A stretch of 64,000 nt of DNA from Jannaschia formosa (GTDB taxonomy: Bacteria > Pseudomonadota > Alphaproteobacteria > Rhodobacterales > Rhodobacteraceae). Positions 1-10,210 of this stretch are shown one piece after another. The translations under genes were made by a program, and so were the position numbers. The stretch lies in assembly GCF_003340555.1 (NCBI RefSeq), contig NZ_QPLJ01000005.1, positions 124,001 to 188,000 on the forward strand, in the 5' to 3' direction. Each line of letters begins with the position of its first letter. Position 1 is the stretch's first letter. The notes under the pieces were generated by a model that saw nothing but the letters and a program-made list of their open reading frames with translations, did not search any database and was not told where the DNA came from.

Positions 1-12
1 GGGGCGCTCTGA
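1..12 (+). CDS. 3' end of an upstream CDS (partial)
   Basis: The first three codons of the window read Gly-Ala-Leu and are followed by a TGA at 10-12, which directly abuts the ATG of the YejB-like gene. In yejABEF operons the gene in this position encodes the periplasmic peptide-binding protein YejA, so this is probably its last codons. That is inference from gene order; three residues cannot identify a family. Confidence 0.4.
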   Translation, partial: GAL

Positions 13-1092
13 ATGGGCGCCTACATCCTTCGGCGCCTGCTGCTGATCATCCCGACCCTTCTGGGGATCATGGTGATCAACTTCAGCCTGGTGCAATTCG
101 TCCCCGGCGGGCCGGTCGAGCAGATCCTGGCCCAGCTGGAGGGCGGGGGGGATGCGTTCGACAGCTTCTCGGGCGGAGCCACCGAGAATGTCGAGCGGGT
201 GAACAACTCGGGCTACACGGGCGCGCAGGGCCTGCCGCAGGAATTCATCGACGAGCTTGAGGCGCAGTTCGGCTTCGACAAGCCGCCGCTGGAACGCTTC
301 CTGCTAATGATGTGGGACTACATGCGCTTCGACTTCGGCGAGAGCTATTTCCGCTCCATCTCCGTCGTCGATCTGGTGCTGGAAAAGATGCCGGTCTCGA
401 TCACGCTCGGCCTCTGGACGACGCTGCTGGCCTACCTGATCTCGATCCCGCTGGGCATCAAGAAAGCCGTGAGGGACGGGACCAGCTTCGACACCTGGAC
501 CAGCGCCGTCGTGATTGTGGCCTATGCGATCCCGGGATTCCTCTTCGCGATCCTGCTACTGGTGCTGTTCGCGGGTGGATCCTACTTCAAGATTTTCCCG
601 CTGCGCGGCCTGACCTCTCCGGGATGGGAGGACCTGAATCCGGTCATGCAGGTGCTCGACTACCTGCACCACATCGCGCTGCCGGTGCTGGCCTCGACGA
701 TCTCGGCCTTCGCGGGGCTGACGCTGCTGACCAAGAACTCGTTCCTCGACGAGATCCGCAAGCAGTATGTCGTCACCGCCAAGGCCAAGGGGTTGAGCGA
801 GGGCAAGGTTCTCTACGGGCACGTCTTCCGCAACGCGATGCTGATCGTGATCTCGGGCTTTCCGGCGGTCTTCGTCAGCGTCTTCTTCGGCGGATCGCTC
901 ATCATCGAGACGATCTTCTCGCTCGACGGGCTGGGGCGGCTGGGCTTCGAGGCGGTGGTGAACCGGGACTACCCGGTGATGTTCGGCACGCTCTTCGCCT
1001 TCTCGCTGATCGGGCTGGTCGTGGGGCTGCTGACCGACCTGACCTATATCTGGGTCGACCCCCGCATCGATTTCGAGAGCCGGGAGACCTGA
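13..1092 (+). CDS. yejB: Peptide/microcin C ABC transporter permease, YejB-like
   Basis: A 359-residue inner-membrane permease of the binding-protein-dependent type, close in length to E. coli YejB. It begins with the typical N-terminal membrane helix ([20 protein letters not shown]), has a periplasmic loop to about residue 110 and then the permease domain. The EAA-like coupling loop is visible near residues 245-270 ([22 protein letters not shown]). With YejE and YejF it should import oligopeptides across the inner membrane. It starts directly after the stop of the upstream gene and its stop lies 1 base before yejE, so the genes are cotranscribed. Substrate specificity cannot be read from the sequence. 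Confidence 0.9.
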   Translation: MGAYILRRLLLIIPTLLGIMVINFSLVQFVPGGPVEQILAQLEGGGDAFDSFSGGATENVERVNNSGYTGAQGLPQEFIDELEAQFGFDKPPLERFLLMMWDYMRFDFGESYFRSISVVDLVLEKMPVSITLGLWTTLLAYLISIPLGIKKAVRDGTSFDTWTSAVVIVAYAIPGFLFAILLLVLFAGGSYFKIFPLRGLTSPGWEDLNPVMQVLDYLHHIALPVLASTISAFAGLTLLTKNSFLDEIRKQYVVTAKAKGLSEGKVLYGHVFRNAMLIVISGFPAVFVSVFFGGSLIIETIFSLDGLGRLGFEAVVNRDYPVMFGTLFAFSLIGLVVGLLTDLTYIWVDPRIDFESRET

Positions 1093-1093
1093 G

Positions 1094-2290
1094 ATGGCCG
1101 AACGGATCACCAACCTGCCGGAGCCGGAGGAGGACGCGCCGACGCGGCTGCCCCCGCCCGAGCCGCCGAAGCAGCGACGCCCGTGGCTTTCGCCGCTTAA
1201 CCAGCGCCGCCTGCGCAACTTCAAGCGCAACACGCGGGCCCACTGGTCGTTCTGGATCTTCGTCGTCCTCTTCGGCGTTTCGCTCTTCGCGGAGTTCATC
1301 GCCAACGAGAAGCCGATCCTCGTGAGCTACCGGGGCGAGCTGCGGATGCCGATCTTCCAGTTCTACCCCGAGACGGCGTTCGGCGGCGACTTCCGCACGG
1401 AAGCGGCCTATCGCGACCCCGAGGTCGAATGCCTGATCGTCTCCGGAGGTCTGGAGGAGTGCTTCGACTTCCCCGAAGAGGTGATCGCCTCCGTCGAGGC
1501 GACAGGCACCTGGGACGGCACGCCGGTCGAGCAGGGCTGGATCGTCTGGCCGCCTATCCGCTACTACTACACGACCAATTCCGACGTGCCGGGCGCCGCG
1601 CCGCATCCGCCCTCGTCGGAGCATATCCTCGGCACCGACGACACGGCCCGCGACGTGGCCGCCCGCGTGATCTACGGCTTCCGCCTGTCGGTGGCCTTCG
1701 CGCTTCTGGTGACGCTCTTCACCTCGGTCATCGGCATCGCGGCAGGCGCCGTGCAGGGCTTCTTCGGCGGCCTTACCGACCTCTTCATGCAGCGCCTGAT
1801 CGAGGTCTGGGGGTCGATCCCGTCGCTCTACATCATCATCATCGTGGCCGCGATCATCCCGATGAACTTCTGGTTGCTGGTCGGGCTGATGACGCTTTTC
1901 GGCTGGACGGCCCTCGTCGGCGTGGTCCGGGCCGAGTTCCTGCGCGCCCGCAACTTCGAATATGTCCGCGCGGCGCGGGCCTTGGGCGTGTCGAATACGA
2001 CGATCATGTTCCGCCACGTGTTGCCCAACGCGATGGTCGCGACGCTGACCCTGCTGCCCTTCATCGTGACCGGCGTGATCGGGGGGCTGGCGTCGCTCGA
2101 CTTCCTGGGCTTCGGCCTGCCGTCCTCGGCACCTTCGCTGGGGGAAATGACCTTGCAGGCGAAGCAGAACCTCCAGGCGCCCTGGCTGGGCTTCACGGCC
2201 TTCATAACCTTCGCGGTGATGCTGTCGCTGCTCGTCTTCATCTTCGAGGGGGTGCGGGACGCGTTCGATCCGCGGAAGACCTTCGCGTGA
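1094..2290 (+). CDS. yejE: Peptide/microcin C ABC transporter permease, YejE-like
   Basis: The second permease of the Yej importer, 398 residues. It has a proline- and charge-rich cytoplasmic N-terminus (about residues 1-45), one helix, a large periplasmic region and a C-terminal permease domain with five or so helices. The coupling loop reads EYVRAARALGVSNTTIMFRHVLPNA. It is longer than E. coli YejE, mostly through the N-terminal tail and periplasmic loop. It follows yejB with a 1-base gap. The 160 bases to yejF carry a dispersed hairpin repeat, which may reduce readthrough into the ATPase gene. Confidence 0.88.
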   Translation: MAERITNLPEPEEDAPTRLPPPEPPKQRRPWLSPLNQRRLRNFKRNTRAHWSFWIFVVLFGVSLFAEFIANEKPILVSYRGELRMPIFQFYPETAFGGDFRTEAAYRDPEVECLIVSGGLEECFDFPEEVIASVEATGTWDGTPVEQGWIVWPPIRYYYTTNSDVPGAAPHPPSSEHILGTDDTARDVAARVIYGFRLSVAFALLVTLFTSVIGIAAGAVQGFFGGLTDLFMQRLIEVWGSIPSLYIIIIVAAIIPMNFWLLVGLMTLFGWTALVGVVRAEFLRARNFEYVRAARALGVSNTTIMFRHVLPNAMVATLTLLPFIVTGVIGGLASLDFLGFGLPSSAPSLGEMTLQAKQNLQAPWLGFTAFITFAVMLSLLVFIFEGVRDAFDPRKTFA

Positions 2291-2352
2291 TGTCCCGGCC
2301 GCTCTCCGCTCCTCTGGGCCGTAAACCGTCCGTCACGGTTAGCGTCGGCCTG

Positions 2353-2408
2353 CCTTCTTCCCTCCAGAAATATCCCGGGGGTCCGGGGGCTGGCCCCCGG
2401 CCCGGCCG
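2353..2408 (+). repeat. Dispersed GC-rich hairpin repeat, copy A
   Basis: This copy contains CCGGGGGCTGGCCCCCGG, a 7-bp stem with a CTGG loop, preceded by a CTTC-rich segment and an AATATCCCGGGGG block. The same core recurs near 10116, 29702, 49180 and 57553. It lies between yejE and yejF, inside the transporter operon. Confidence 0.85.
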
Positions 2409-2450
2409 GTGCCGCAAGCGCGCCGGCCAGACCCGGCCCGGATCAGCCGC

Positions 2451-4048
<1,598 letters not shown>

Positions 4049-4058
<10 letters not shown>

Positions 4059-4086
4059 GCGGGGCGCAGACCCCGCTCAGACGGCG
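4049..4086 (+). terminator. 16-bp perfect hairpin over the yejF stop codon
   Basis: A perfect 16-bp inverted repeat (4049-4064 with 4071-4086) has a CGCAGA loop and includes the TGA stop of yejF. No T-run follows on either strand. Its position between the convergent yejF and dacA genes suggests a bidirectional terminator or an mRNA 3' end stabiliser. Confidence 0.6.
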
Positions 4087-4145
4087 CACTTGAAGGAACA
4101 GGCACGATCGGCGCGCGGGACCGCATGCGGCCGCGCACCGCGGTC

Positions 4146-5456
4146 TCAGCTCCCCAGCATCACGTCGCAATCGACGTCGCGGGCGCGCAGGCGGGTGCAG
4201 GCGCGGGTCGCCTCGCGCTCGCTGAGGCCCACGAAGCTCGGGTCGTAGCCACCGCCGGCGGCGTCGACCCGGCGGAGCGCGTTGTCGAGCGCGTCGAGTT
4301 CCTGCAACGCCGTCCGGAGCAGCAGCTTGTCGGCCTCCGAGCGGGAGGGCTGGCGGCGCAGCGAGATCGCCCAGTCGCGCGCGGCGCCCATGTCGGCGGT
4401 GACGACCTCGCGGGTGACGACGACCTCGGGGCGCGGCGCCGGCGCGGCACCGGCCAGCGCGACGGCCACGGCCGAATCGATCGCCTGGCTCGAGGGGCCG
4501 GAGGCGTTGGCGATCAGGATCGACTGGCCCGAGCCGCCCCGCGCGATCGGCCGCATCGAGATGGCGGGCGCGGTCGGCCCGGGCATCGTCGCGCCGCCAT
4601 AGGTCGGCAGGGCAGGCTTCCGAATCGTGGCGTGGCTGGGCGCCCGGTCGAAGCCCAGGTCCAGCAGTTCGGCCACGCGCGCGTTGCGTGTGGCGGTGGA
4701 GCTTCCGCCGAAGACCGTGGCGATGACCCGCTCCTGCCCCCGCGCCGCCGAGGCGACGAGGTTGAAGCCCGCGGCGCTGGTAAATCCGGTCTTGATCCCG
4801 TCGGCGCCCGGATAGGCGTCGAGCAGGCGACGATTGGTGTTGCGGACCGAGGTGATCCCCGCATCCGTCGTCCGGCGAGAGAAGAGGTTGTAGTATTCCG
4901 GGTAGTCGAAGAACAGCCGCCGTCCCATCACGGTCATGTCGCGGGCCGTCGAGAGATGGCCCGACTGCGTCAGCCCGTGGGCGTTCTGGAAGTCGGTGGA
5001 GTTCATGCCAAGCGCCTTCGCCGTGCGCGTCATTCGCGCCGCGAAAGCCTGCTCGGAGCCGGAAATCGCCTCGCCGATGGCGGTCGCGGCGTCGTTGGCC
5101 GACTTCACCGCCGCCGCCCGGATCAGGTAGCGGAACGCGATCTTCTGGCCCGCGCGCAGGCCCAGCTTCGACGGCGGCTCGTCGGCCGCATGGCGGGAAA
5201 TGCGCACCTCGGTGTCGAGCGTGATCTCGCCGCGCCGCACCGCCTCGAAGGCGATGTAGAGCGTCATCATCTTGGTGAGGGAGGCGGGGTGCAGCCGGGT
5301 GTCGGCGTTGCGCGCGTGCAGCACCTCGCCGGTGCGTGCATCCATCACCAGTTCCGCATTAGGCGCTGCCTTGGCCGCCGGGACGCCGAGCGCGAGGGCC
5401 AGCGTCAGGACAAGGGGCATCAGGGCCATCACGGCCCGAATCGCTTTCACTGTCAT
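4146..5456 (-). CDS. dacA: D-alanyl-D-alanine carboxypeptidase, PBP5/6 family, with SPOR-like C-terminus
   Basis: A 436-residue exported serine peptidase (S11) that trims the terminal D-Ala from peptidoglycan stem peptides. It has a cleavable signal peptide (residues 1-30, ending PAAKA) and the catalytic motifs SLTK (59-62), SAN (119-121) and KTG (222-224), all intact. The last 70 residues (KLLLRTALQEL... ending CTRLRARDVDCDVML) resemble a SPOR peptidoglycan-binding domain, as is common in Rhodobacterales homologues; this assignment is by eye. It is convergent with yejF and lies away from the mre cluster, so it is probably expressed on its own. Confidence 0.9.
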   Translation of the reverse strand: MTVKAIRAVMALMPLVLTLALALGVPAAKAAPNAELVMDARTGEVLHARNADTRLHPASLTKMMTLYIAFEAVRRGEITLDTEVRISRHAADEPPSKLGLRAGQKIAFRYLIRAAAVKSANDAATAIGEAISGSEQAFAARMTRTAKALGMNSTDFQNAHGLTQSGHLSTARDMTVMGRRLFFDYPEYYNLFSRRTTDAGITSVRNTNRRLLDAYPGADGIKTGFTSAAGFNLVASAARGQERVIATVFGGSSTATRNARVAELLDLGFDRAPSHATIRKPALPTYGGATMPGPTAPAISMRPIARGGSGQSILIANASGPSSQAIDSAVAVALAGAAPAPRPEVVVTREVVTADMGAARDWAISLRRQPSRSEADKLLLRTALQELDALDNALRRVDAAGGGYDPSFVGLSEREATRACTRLRARDVDCDVMLGS

Positions 5457-5595
5457 CTGTACTGCTCTGTCTGCCTGGCAGCCCGATCTTGCGCCGGTGC
5501 CGCTCTTCTCGTTGTTTCCACAGGCTAGCGAATCCCCGTAGCCGAATCCAGCCCGTCGCGACGTTGCCCTGAAATTACCCTAATTGTTCGGCGAT

Positions 5596-5609
5596 TTGAT
5601 CTATATCTA
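5596..5609 (+). promoter_or_regulatory. Possible FNR/FnrL-like half-matched site upstream of hemF
   Basis: TTGATCTATATCTA matches TTGAT-N4-ATCAA except for one base in the right half. It lies about 87 bases before the hemF start, in an unusually AT-rich patch. The match is imperfect and could be chance. Confidence 0.2.
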
Positions 5610-5695
5610 GTGAGCGTTTTCGGCCTGCCCTACAACGGTCGCGGAAGAACGAGGCGGGATCGTGGCAGACCCCGCATAGCGCCGAAGGAAAGACG

Positions 5696-6610
5696 ATGCT
5701 GGACAGGGCCGGGACACCGCCGATGCTTGAGAACGCGGACGAAAGGAAGGCGGAGGCGGCCAAATGGTTCCGCGCGCTCCGCGACCGGATCTGCGCCGCC
5801 TTCGAGGGGCTGGAGGATGCGGGCGCGCCCGGACCTTTCGAGGCACTGGCGCCGGGCCGCTTCGAGGTCTCTCCGACCGAGAGGGACGGCGGCGGTGGCG
5901 GACTGATGTCGGTAATGCGCGGGGGCCGGGTCTTCGAGAAGGTCGGTGTGAACTGGTCCGAGGTGCATGGGCAGCTGGCGCCGCCCGCGCAGAAGGCGAT
6001 GGCCGCGCGCGGCGTCCCGGGCATGGAAGAGGATCCGCGCTTCTGGGCCTCGGGCATCAGCCTCGTGGCCCATATGCGCAACCCGCACGTGCCGGCCGTG
6101 CACATGAACACGCGGATGTTCTGGACGCCCCATGCCTGGTGGTTCGGCGGCGGCGCCGACTTGAATCCCTGCCTGCCGGTCGAGGAGGATACCGCGCATT
6201 TCCATGCTCAGATGAAGGCCGCCTGCGACCCGCATGGCCCGCTGGATGGCGAGGACCGCTACGCCAAGCTCAAGGCCTGGGCGGACGAGTATTTCTTCAT
6301 CCCCCACCGGGGCCGGGCGCGGGGCGTCGGGGGCATCTTCTACGACGATCTCAACACCGGGGACTGGGACGCGGACTTCGCCTTCACCCGCGACGTGGGG
6401 GCCCATTTCCTGCCCGCCTTCCAGCCGCTCGTCGAGAAGCGCCGCGCCCAGCCTTGGGACGAGGCCGACAAGGAAGCGCAGCTGATCCATCGCGGGCTCT
6501 ATGCCGAGTACAACCTCGTCTACGACCGCGGGACCAAGTTCGGCCTCACGACGGGCCACAACCCCGACGCCGTGCTGATGTCGCTGCCGCCCGAGGCGAA
6601 GTGGCATTGA
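5696..6610 (+). CDS. hemF: Oxygen-dependent coproporphyrinogen III oxidase
   Basis: A 304-residue cytoplasmic enzyme that oxidatively decarboxylates coproporphyrinogen III to protoporphyrinogen IX using O2. The family signatures WWFGGGADLNP and RGVGGIFYDDLN are present, as is the conserved C-terminus (YNLVYDRGTKFGL). The ATG at 5696 is preceded by GAAGGAAAG at good spacing; a second ATG at 5723 would also keep the conserved domain. Together with hemE and hemC nearby, three steps of the heme/chlorophyll pathway sit within 4.3 kb. Confidence 0.95.
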   Translation: MLDRAGTPPMLENADERKAEAAKWFRALRDRICAAFEGLEDAGAPGPFEALAPGRFEVSPTERDGGGGGLMSVMRGGRVFEKVGVNWSEVHGQLAPPAQKAMAARGVPGMEEDPRFWASGISLVAHMRNPHVPAVHMNTRMFWTPHAWWFGGGADLNPCLPVEEDTAHFHAQMKAACDPHGPLDGEDRYAKLKAWADEYFFIPHRGRARGVGGIFYDDLNTGDWDADFAFTRDVGAHFLPAFQPLVEKRRAQPWDEADKEAQLIHRGLYAEYNLVYDRGTKFGLTTGHNPDAVLMSLPPEAKWH

Positions 6611-6646
6611 GACCGGAACGGCGGGCAGGGTGATGCCCGCCGCCCC

Positions 6647-7804
6647 TCAGTCCCAGACCGCGCGGAAGTCCTGACCATAGCCCTCGCCGTCGAGCCCCGT
6701 GCCCGACGCGACCAGCGCGCCGAGCCGCCCCAGCTCGTCGCCGCATTTGGCCGCCGCGCCGTTGCCCCCGCAAAGCACGGTGACGCCCGGCCCGGCGGGA
6801 GCGATGTAGGGGAAGCCGGTCTCCGACCAGACCACGGCGCAGGGACCGGTATGGGTCGCCTCCGCCTCCAGCCCCGGCAGGACGCGCCGCATCTCGGCCA
6901 GGAGTCCTGCGCCGACTTCGGCATCGCCGGGCCCGTGGAACCAGGCATCCATCTCCTCGGCCGAGTCGATCCTCGGCGAATCGACCTGCCCGCCGATCTT
7001 CAGGTAGAGACGCCCGTCCGGGTAGCGGACCGGCGGCAGCATGTAGAGATCGAAGGCCCACCCTTCCGGCACCCAGATGACCGAGGGCATGGTGGCCAGC
7101 CGCGCGCCCTCGGCCTCGGACAGGCGGGCGAAGGCGACGGTGCGGGCCCAGACCCTCATCTTCGGCCGCGCGGGCAGCAGCCCGTCCGAGCCCGCATGCG
7201 GCCCGGTCGCGACGACGACATGGCCGCCGGGCAGGCGCGTGCCGTCGGCCAGCGTCACCTCGGTCCCGTCCCGTGCGACGGCTGGCGCGGCGAAGCGGAT
7301 CGCCCCCGCCGCCTCGGCCAGCCGCCACTGCGCGGTGCGCATCGCGCGCGGGTCCATCCAGCCGCCGCGTGCGATCTCGTGCGTGGCCCGCGAGCCTGCG
7401 GGCAGGGCGAGGCCAGTTCGCTCCCTGACCCCCGAGGCATCGAGAATCGCGGGCGGATCGTCGAGACCCCGCGCGACCTTCAGGAAGCCGGAGGTGAAAC
7501 CCGCGAGCGGCCCGCCCTCTGGCCCCGCCATTACCGCGCCGGTCTCGTGGAAGATGCGCTCGCCCGACCGCGCCTCGAGGTCGGCATAGCGCGCGATGGC
7601 CCGGCGGGAGGCGAGCGACCAGTCCGGGTCGCTCGCGACCCGGCGGGTGATGCGGGCTGCGTCGAAATGGCTGCCCCAGGGACCCGTGGCCCCGGGCGCG
7701 GGTTCGGGCGCGGCGACCAGGGCGACGCTGTGCCCGGCCTCGGCCAGGTATCGTGCGCAGGGGCCGCCCATCATGCCGCCGCCGATGACGATGAAGTCGA
7801 ACAT
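6647..7804 (-). CDS. FAD-dependent oxidoreductase, D-amino-acid/sarcosine oxidase (DAO) family
   Basis: A 385-residue flavoprotein. The N-terminus FDFIVIGGGMMGGPCARYLAEAG is a dinucleotide-binding Rossmann fold (GxGxxG type), and a GGHVVVATGPHA strand and C-terminal FAD contacts (VLCGGNGAAAKCGDELG) follow. The family oxidises amines or amino acids; the substrate is not evident. The ATG at 7804 was chosen because the Rossmann motif starts there. It lies between hemF and hemE, downstream of hemE on the same strand with a gap of about 40 bases, so it may share the hemE transcript. Confidence 0.82.
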   Translation of the reverse strand: MFDFIVIGGGMMGGPCARYLAEAGHSVALVAAPEPAPGATGPWGSHFDAARITRRVASDPDWSLASRRAIARYADLEARSGERIFHETGAVMAGPEGGPLAGFTSGFLKVARGLDDPPAILDASGVRERTGLALPAGSRATHEIARGGWMDPRAMRTAQWRLAEAAGAIRFAAPAVARDGTEVTLADGTRLPGGHVVVATGPHAGSDGLLPARPKMRVWARTVAFARLSEAEGARLATMPSVIWVPEGWAFDLYMLPPVRYPDGRLYLKIGGQVDSPRIDSAEEMDAWFHGPGDAEVGAGLLAEMRRVLPGLEAEATHTGPCAVVWSETGFPYIAPAGPGVTVLCGGNGAAAKCGDELGRLGALVASGTGLDGEGYGQDFRAVWD

Positions 7805-7844
7805 GGCGCCGACCGTTACCGCGTGCCGCGCCGCCCGCAAGGGC

Positions 7845-8879
7845 TCAGGCGGGGACGCGCTCGCGCAGGGTCTCGATCATCAGGGCGACGTTGTCGGGAT
7901 CGGCGTCCGGCGTGATCCCGTGGCCCAGGTTGAAGACATGCGGCCCGTTCGACAGCGCGTCGCGGATGTGCCGCACCTCGTCGATCAGCGCCTGGCCTCC
8001 GGTGACCATGTGCGACGACTTGAGGTTGCCCTGCACGCAACCGTGGGGCTGCACGTTCTCCGCGACCCATTCCGCCGAGACCGAATCGTCCACCGCGACG
8101 CAATCCGCGCCGGTGGCGGCGTGGAAGCCGACATAGGCCTCGCCCGCCTCGCGCGGGAAGGCGATGACCGGCAGGCCCGGGTGGCGGCGCTTCAGCTCGG
8201 CCACGATGCGGGCGGCGGGCTCCACCGCATAGGTCTGGAAGTCGTCGCCCTTCAGCGACCCCGCCCAGCTGTCGAACAGCTTCACCGTCTCGGCCCCGGC
8301 CTGCACCTGCATGTCCAGGTATTCGACCGTCGCCGCCTCGATCCGCGCCATCAGGGCGTCGAAGACGGGGCGGTTCCCGTCCTTGAGCGCATGGGCCGGC
8401 CCCTGGTCCGGCGTCCCGCGCCCGGCGACCATGTAGGTCGCCACGGTCCAGGGCGCGCCGGCGAATCCGATCAGCGCCGTCTCGGAGGGCAGGGCGCCCG
8501 CGAGGTTGCGCACCGTCTGGTAGACGGGGGCAAGCGTGTCGTGGATGTCGTCGGGCCCCTTCAGCGCGTCGACCCCGGCCTGGTCGGTGATCGTCGACAG
8601 TCGCGGCCCCTCGCCGGTGACGAACCACAGGTCCGCGCCAAGCGCCTGCGGCACCAGCAGGATGTCCGCGAAGAGGATCGCCGCGTCGAAGCCGAAGCGG
8701 CGGATCGGCTGCAGCGTGACCTCGGTCGCGAGGTCGGAATTGTAGCACAGCGACAGGAAGTCGCCTGCCTCGGCCCTTGTGGCGCGGTATTCGGGCAGGT
8801 AGCGGCCGGCCTGGCGCATCATCCAGATCGGCGGGACGGGCAGCGTCTCTCCGGCGAGCGCACGCATCAGGGTCTTCAT
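7845..8879 (-). CDS. hemE: Uroporphyrinogen decarboxylase
   Basis: A 344-residue cytoplasmic enzyme that removes four carboxyl groups from uroporphyrinogen III to give coproporphyrinogen III. The N-terminal signature [16 protein letters not shown] and the segment [17 protein letters not shown] are diagnostic. The ATG at 8879 (MKTLMRAL) has an upstream GGAG at good spacing and is preferred to an ATG 15 codons upstream. It diverges from hemC across 125 bases that contain a PpsR/CrtJ-type palindrome, so both genes may be repressed by oxygen and light in a phototroph. Confidence 0.95.
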   Translation of the reverse strand: MKTLMRALAGETLPVPPIWMMRQAGRYLPEYRATRAEAGDFLSLCYNSDLATEVTLQPIRRFGFDAAILFADILLVPQALGADLWFVTGEGPRLSTITDQAGVDALKGPDDIHDTLAPVYQTVRNLAGALPSETALIGFAGAPWTVATYMVAGRGTPDQGPAHALKDGNRPVFDALMARIEAATVEYLDMQVQAGAETVKLFDSWAGSLKGDDFQTYAVEPAARIVAELKRRHPGLPVIAFPREAGEAYVGFHAATGADCVAVDDSVSAEWVAENVQPHGCVQGNLKSSHMVTGGQALIDEVRHIRDALSNGPHVFNLGHGITPDADPDNVALMIETLRERVPA

Positions 8880-8937
8880 CGTCGGGCACTCCGTGCGGCC
8901 TGGGGTCTGGACAGCGTGTCGCAAGATGGTGTCATGG

Positions 8938-8973
8938 TGTCAAACATGCGTTACGTGTCAAGTAAAGCTGACA
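8938..8973. promoter_or_regulatory. PpsR/CrtJ-type operator pair between hemE and hemC
   Basis: TGTCAAGTAAAGCTGACA at 8956-8973 is an exact TGT-N12-ACA, with a palindromic TGTCA/TGACA core, the consensus bound by the photosynthesis repressor PpsR/CrtJ. Immediately upstream, 8938-8955 is a near match (TGT-N12-ACG), giving two abutting sites. The divergent hemE/hemC region is a known PpsR target in Rhodobacter, which supports the reading. Confidence 0.6.
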
Positions 8974-9004
8974 CCTGCGCGCAGACAGACGGAAAGACCG
9001 ACCG

Positions 9005-9955
9005 ATGCCGACAGACTTCTCGCCCGCCCGCCCCCTGCGCATCGGCACGCGGGGTTCTCCGCTGGCACTGGCGCAGGCGCATGAGACGCGGGCGAGGCTG
9101 ATGAAGTCGATGGACCTGCCCGAGGACGCGTTCGAGATCGTCGTCATCAAGACCACGGGTGACCGGGTGCTTGACCGGCCCCTGAAGGAGATCGGCGGCA
9201 AGGGCCTCTTCACCCGCGAGATCGAGGACCAACTGCTCGACGGCTCCATCGACATCGCGGTCCATTCGATGAAAGACATGCCGACCGAGCAGCCCGAGGG
9301 GCTGCTGCTTAACACCTACCTGCCGCGCGAGGACGTGCGCGACGCCTTCGTCACGCTGGGCGGAGGCCGGATCGCGGACCTGCCCGAGGGTTCCGTCGTC
9401 GGGACCTCGTCGCTGCGGCGGCGGGCGCAGCTGGCGCATCGGCGTCCCGACCTGAAGCTGGTGGAGTTCCGCGGCAACGTGCAGACCCGGATGGGCAAGC
9501 TGCGCGACGGGGTGGCGGCCGCCACCTTTCTCGCCATGGCCGGGCTGAACCGGCTGGGCATGGCCGAGGTACCCCGCACGCCGATGGAGACGGGCGACAT
9601 GCTGCCCGCCGTGGCCCAGGGCGCCATCGGGATCGAGCGGCGGGCCGCCGACCACGCGATGGCGGACATCCTCGCCGCGATCCACGACCGCGAGACCGGC
9701 CTGCGGATCACCGCCGAGCGGGCCTTCCTGCGCGCGCTCGACGGCTCCTGCGAGACGCCCATTGCGGGGCTGGCGGAGCTCGACGGCGGCGCGCTGCGCC
9801 TGCGCGGCGAGATCCTGCGTCCGGACGGCTCGGACGTGCTGGTCGAATCGGGCGAGTCCCCTGCCGAGGACGGCGCCACCTTGGGGCGGGAAATGGGCGT
9901 GCGCCTGCTGGAACGCGCGCCTGCCGGGTTCTTCGACTGGAAGGAGGCCGGCTGA
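9005..9955 (+). CDS. hemC: Hydroxymethylbilane synthase (porphobilinogen deaminase)
   Basis: A 316-residue cytoplasmic enzyme that polymerises four porphobilinogen molecules to hydroxymethylbilane. It opens with RIGTRGSPLALAQA, carries the substrate-binding VHSMKDMPTE segment and GTSSLRRRAQL, and has the cofactor-attaching cysteine in LDGSCETPIAG. A GGAAAG lies 8-13 bases before the ATG. It diverges from hemE, and the shared control region suggests joint regulation of the tetrapyrrole trunk. Confidence 0.95.
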   Translation: MPTDFSPARPLRIGTRGSPLALAQAHETRARLMKSMDLPEDAFEIVVIKTTGDRVLDRPLKEIGGKGLFTREIEDQLLDGSIDIAVHSMKDMPTEQPEGLLLNTYLPREDVRDAFVTLGGGRIADLPEGSVVGTSSLRRRAQLAHRRPDLKLVEFRGNVQTRMGKLRDGVAAATFLAMAGLNRLGMAEVPRTPMETGDMLPAVAQGAIGIERRAADHAMADILAAIHDRETGLRITAERAFLRALDGSCETPIAGLAELDGGALRLRGEILRPDGSDVLVESGESPAEDGATLGREMGVRLLERAPAGFFDWKEAG

Positions 9956-10115
9956 GCCTGCTTAGCGGATCATGACGAGCCGGACGGTTCCACCGGACCG
10001 GCCCCGCCCGCACCAAGCCCTTGAAGCCTCCGGCGCGGCAGAAGCCCGATCCCCCTCCCGGGCGCGCCGCAGTCCCCCATCGGTCCGCGCCTGACGTGCG
10101 CAGCGACCCTCCCCC

Positions 10116-10170
10116 CTTCCTGTGGCCGGAAATACTCCGGGGGTCCGGGGGCTGGCCCCCGGTCCCGCCC
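10116..10170 (+). repeat. Dispersed GC-rich hairpin repeat, copy B
   Basis: This copy reads CTTCCTGTGGCCGGAAATAC followed by TCCGGGGGTCC and the CCGGGGG-CTGG-CCCCCGG hairpin. It is nearly identical over its core to copies D and E. It sits in the 255-base gap between the convergent hemC and gnd genes, where it could serve as a terminator. No gene is visible in the rest of this gap. Confidence 0.88.
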
Positions 10171-10210
10171 GTCCGACCGGGCGCGCCAGTCGGGGATCGG
10201 AGGAGCCCTC

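Noticed and set aside
5596-5609. FNR-like site before hemF as a firm regulatory call
   Set aside because: One half-site deviates and it lies in an AT-rich patch where matches arise by chance; kept only as a low-confidence feature.
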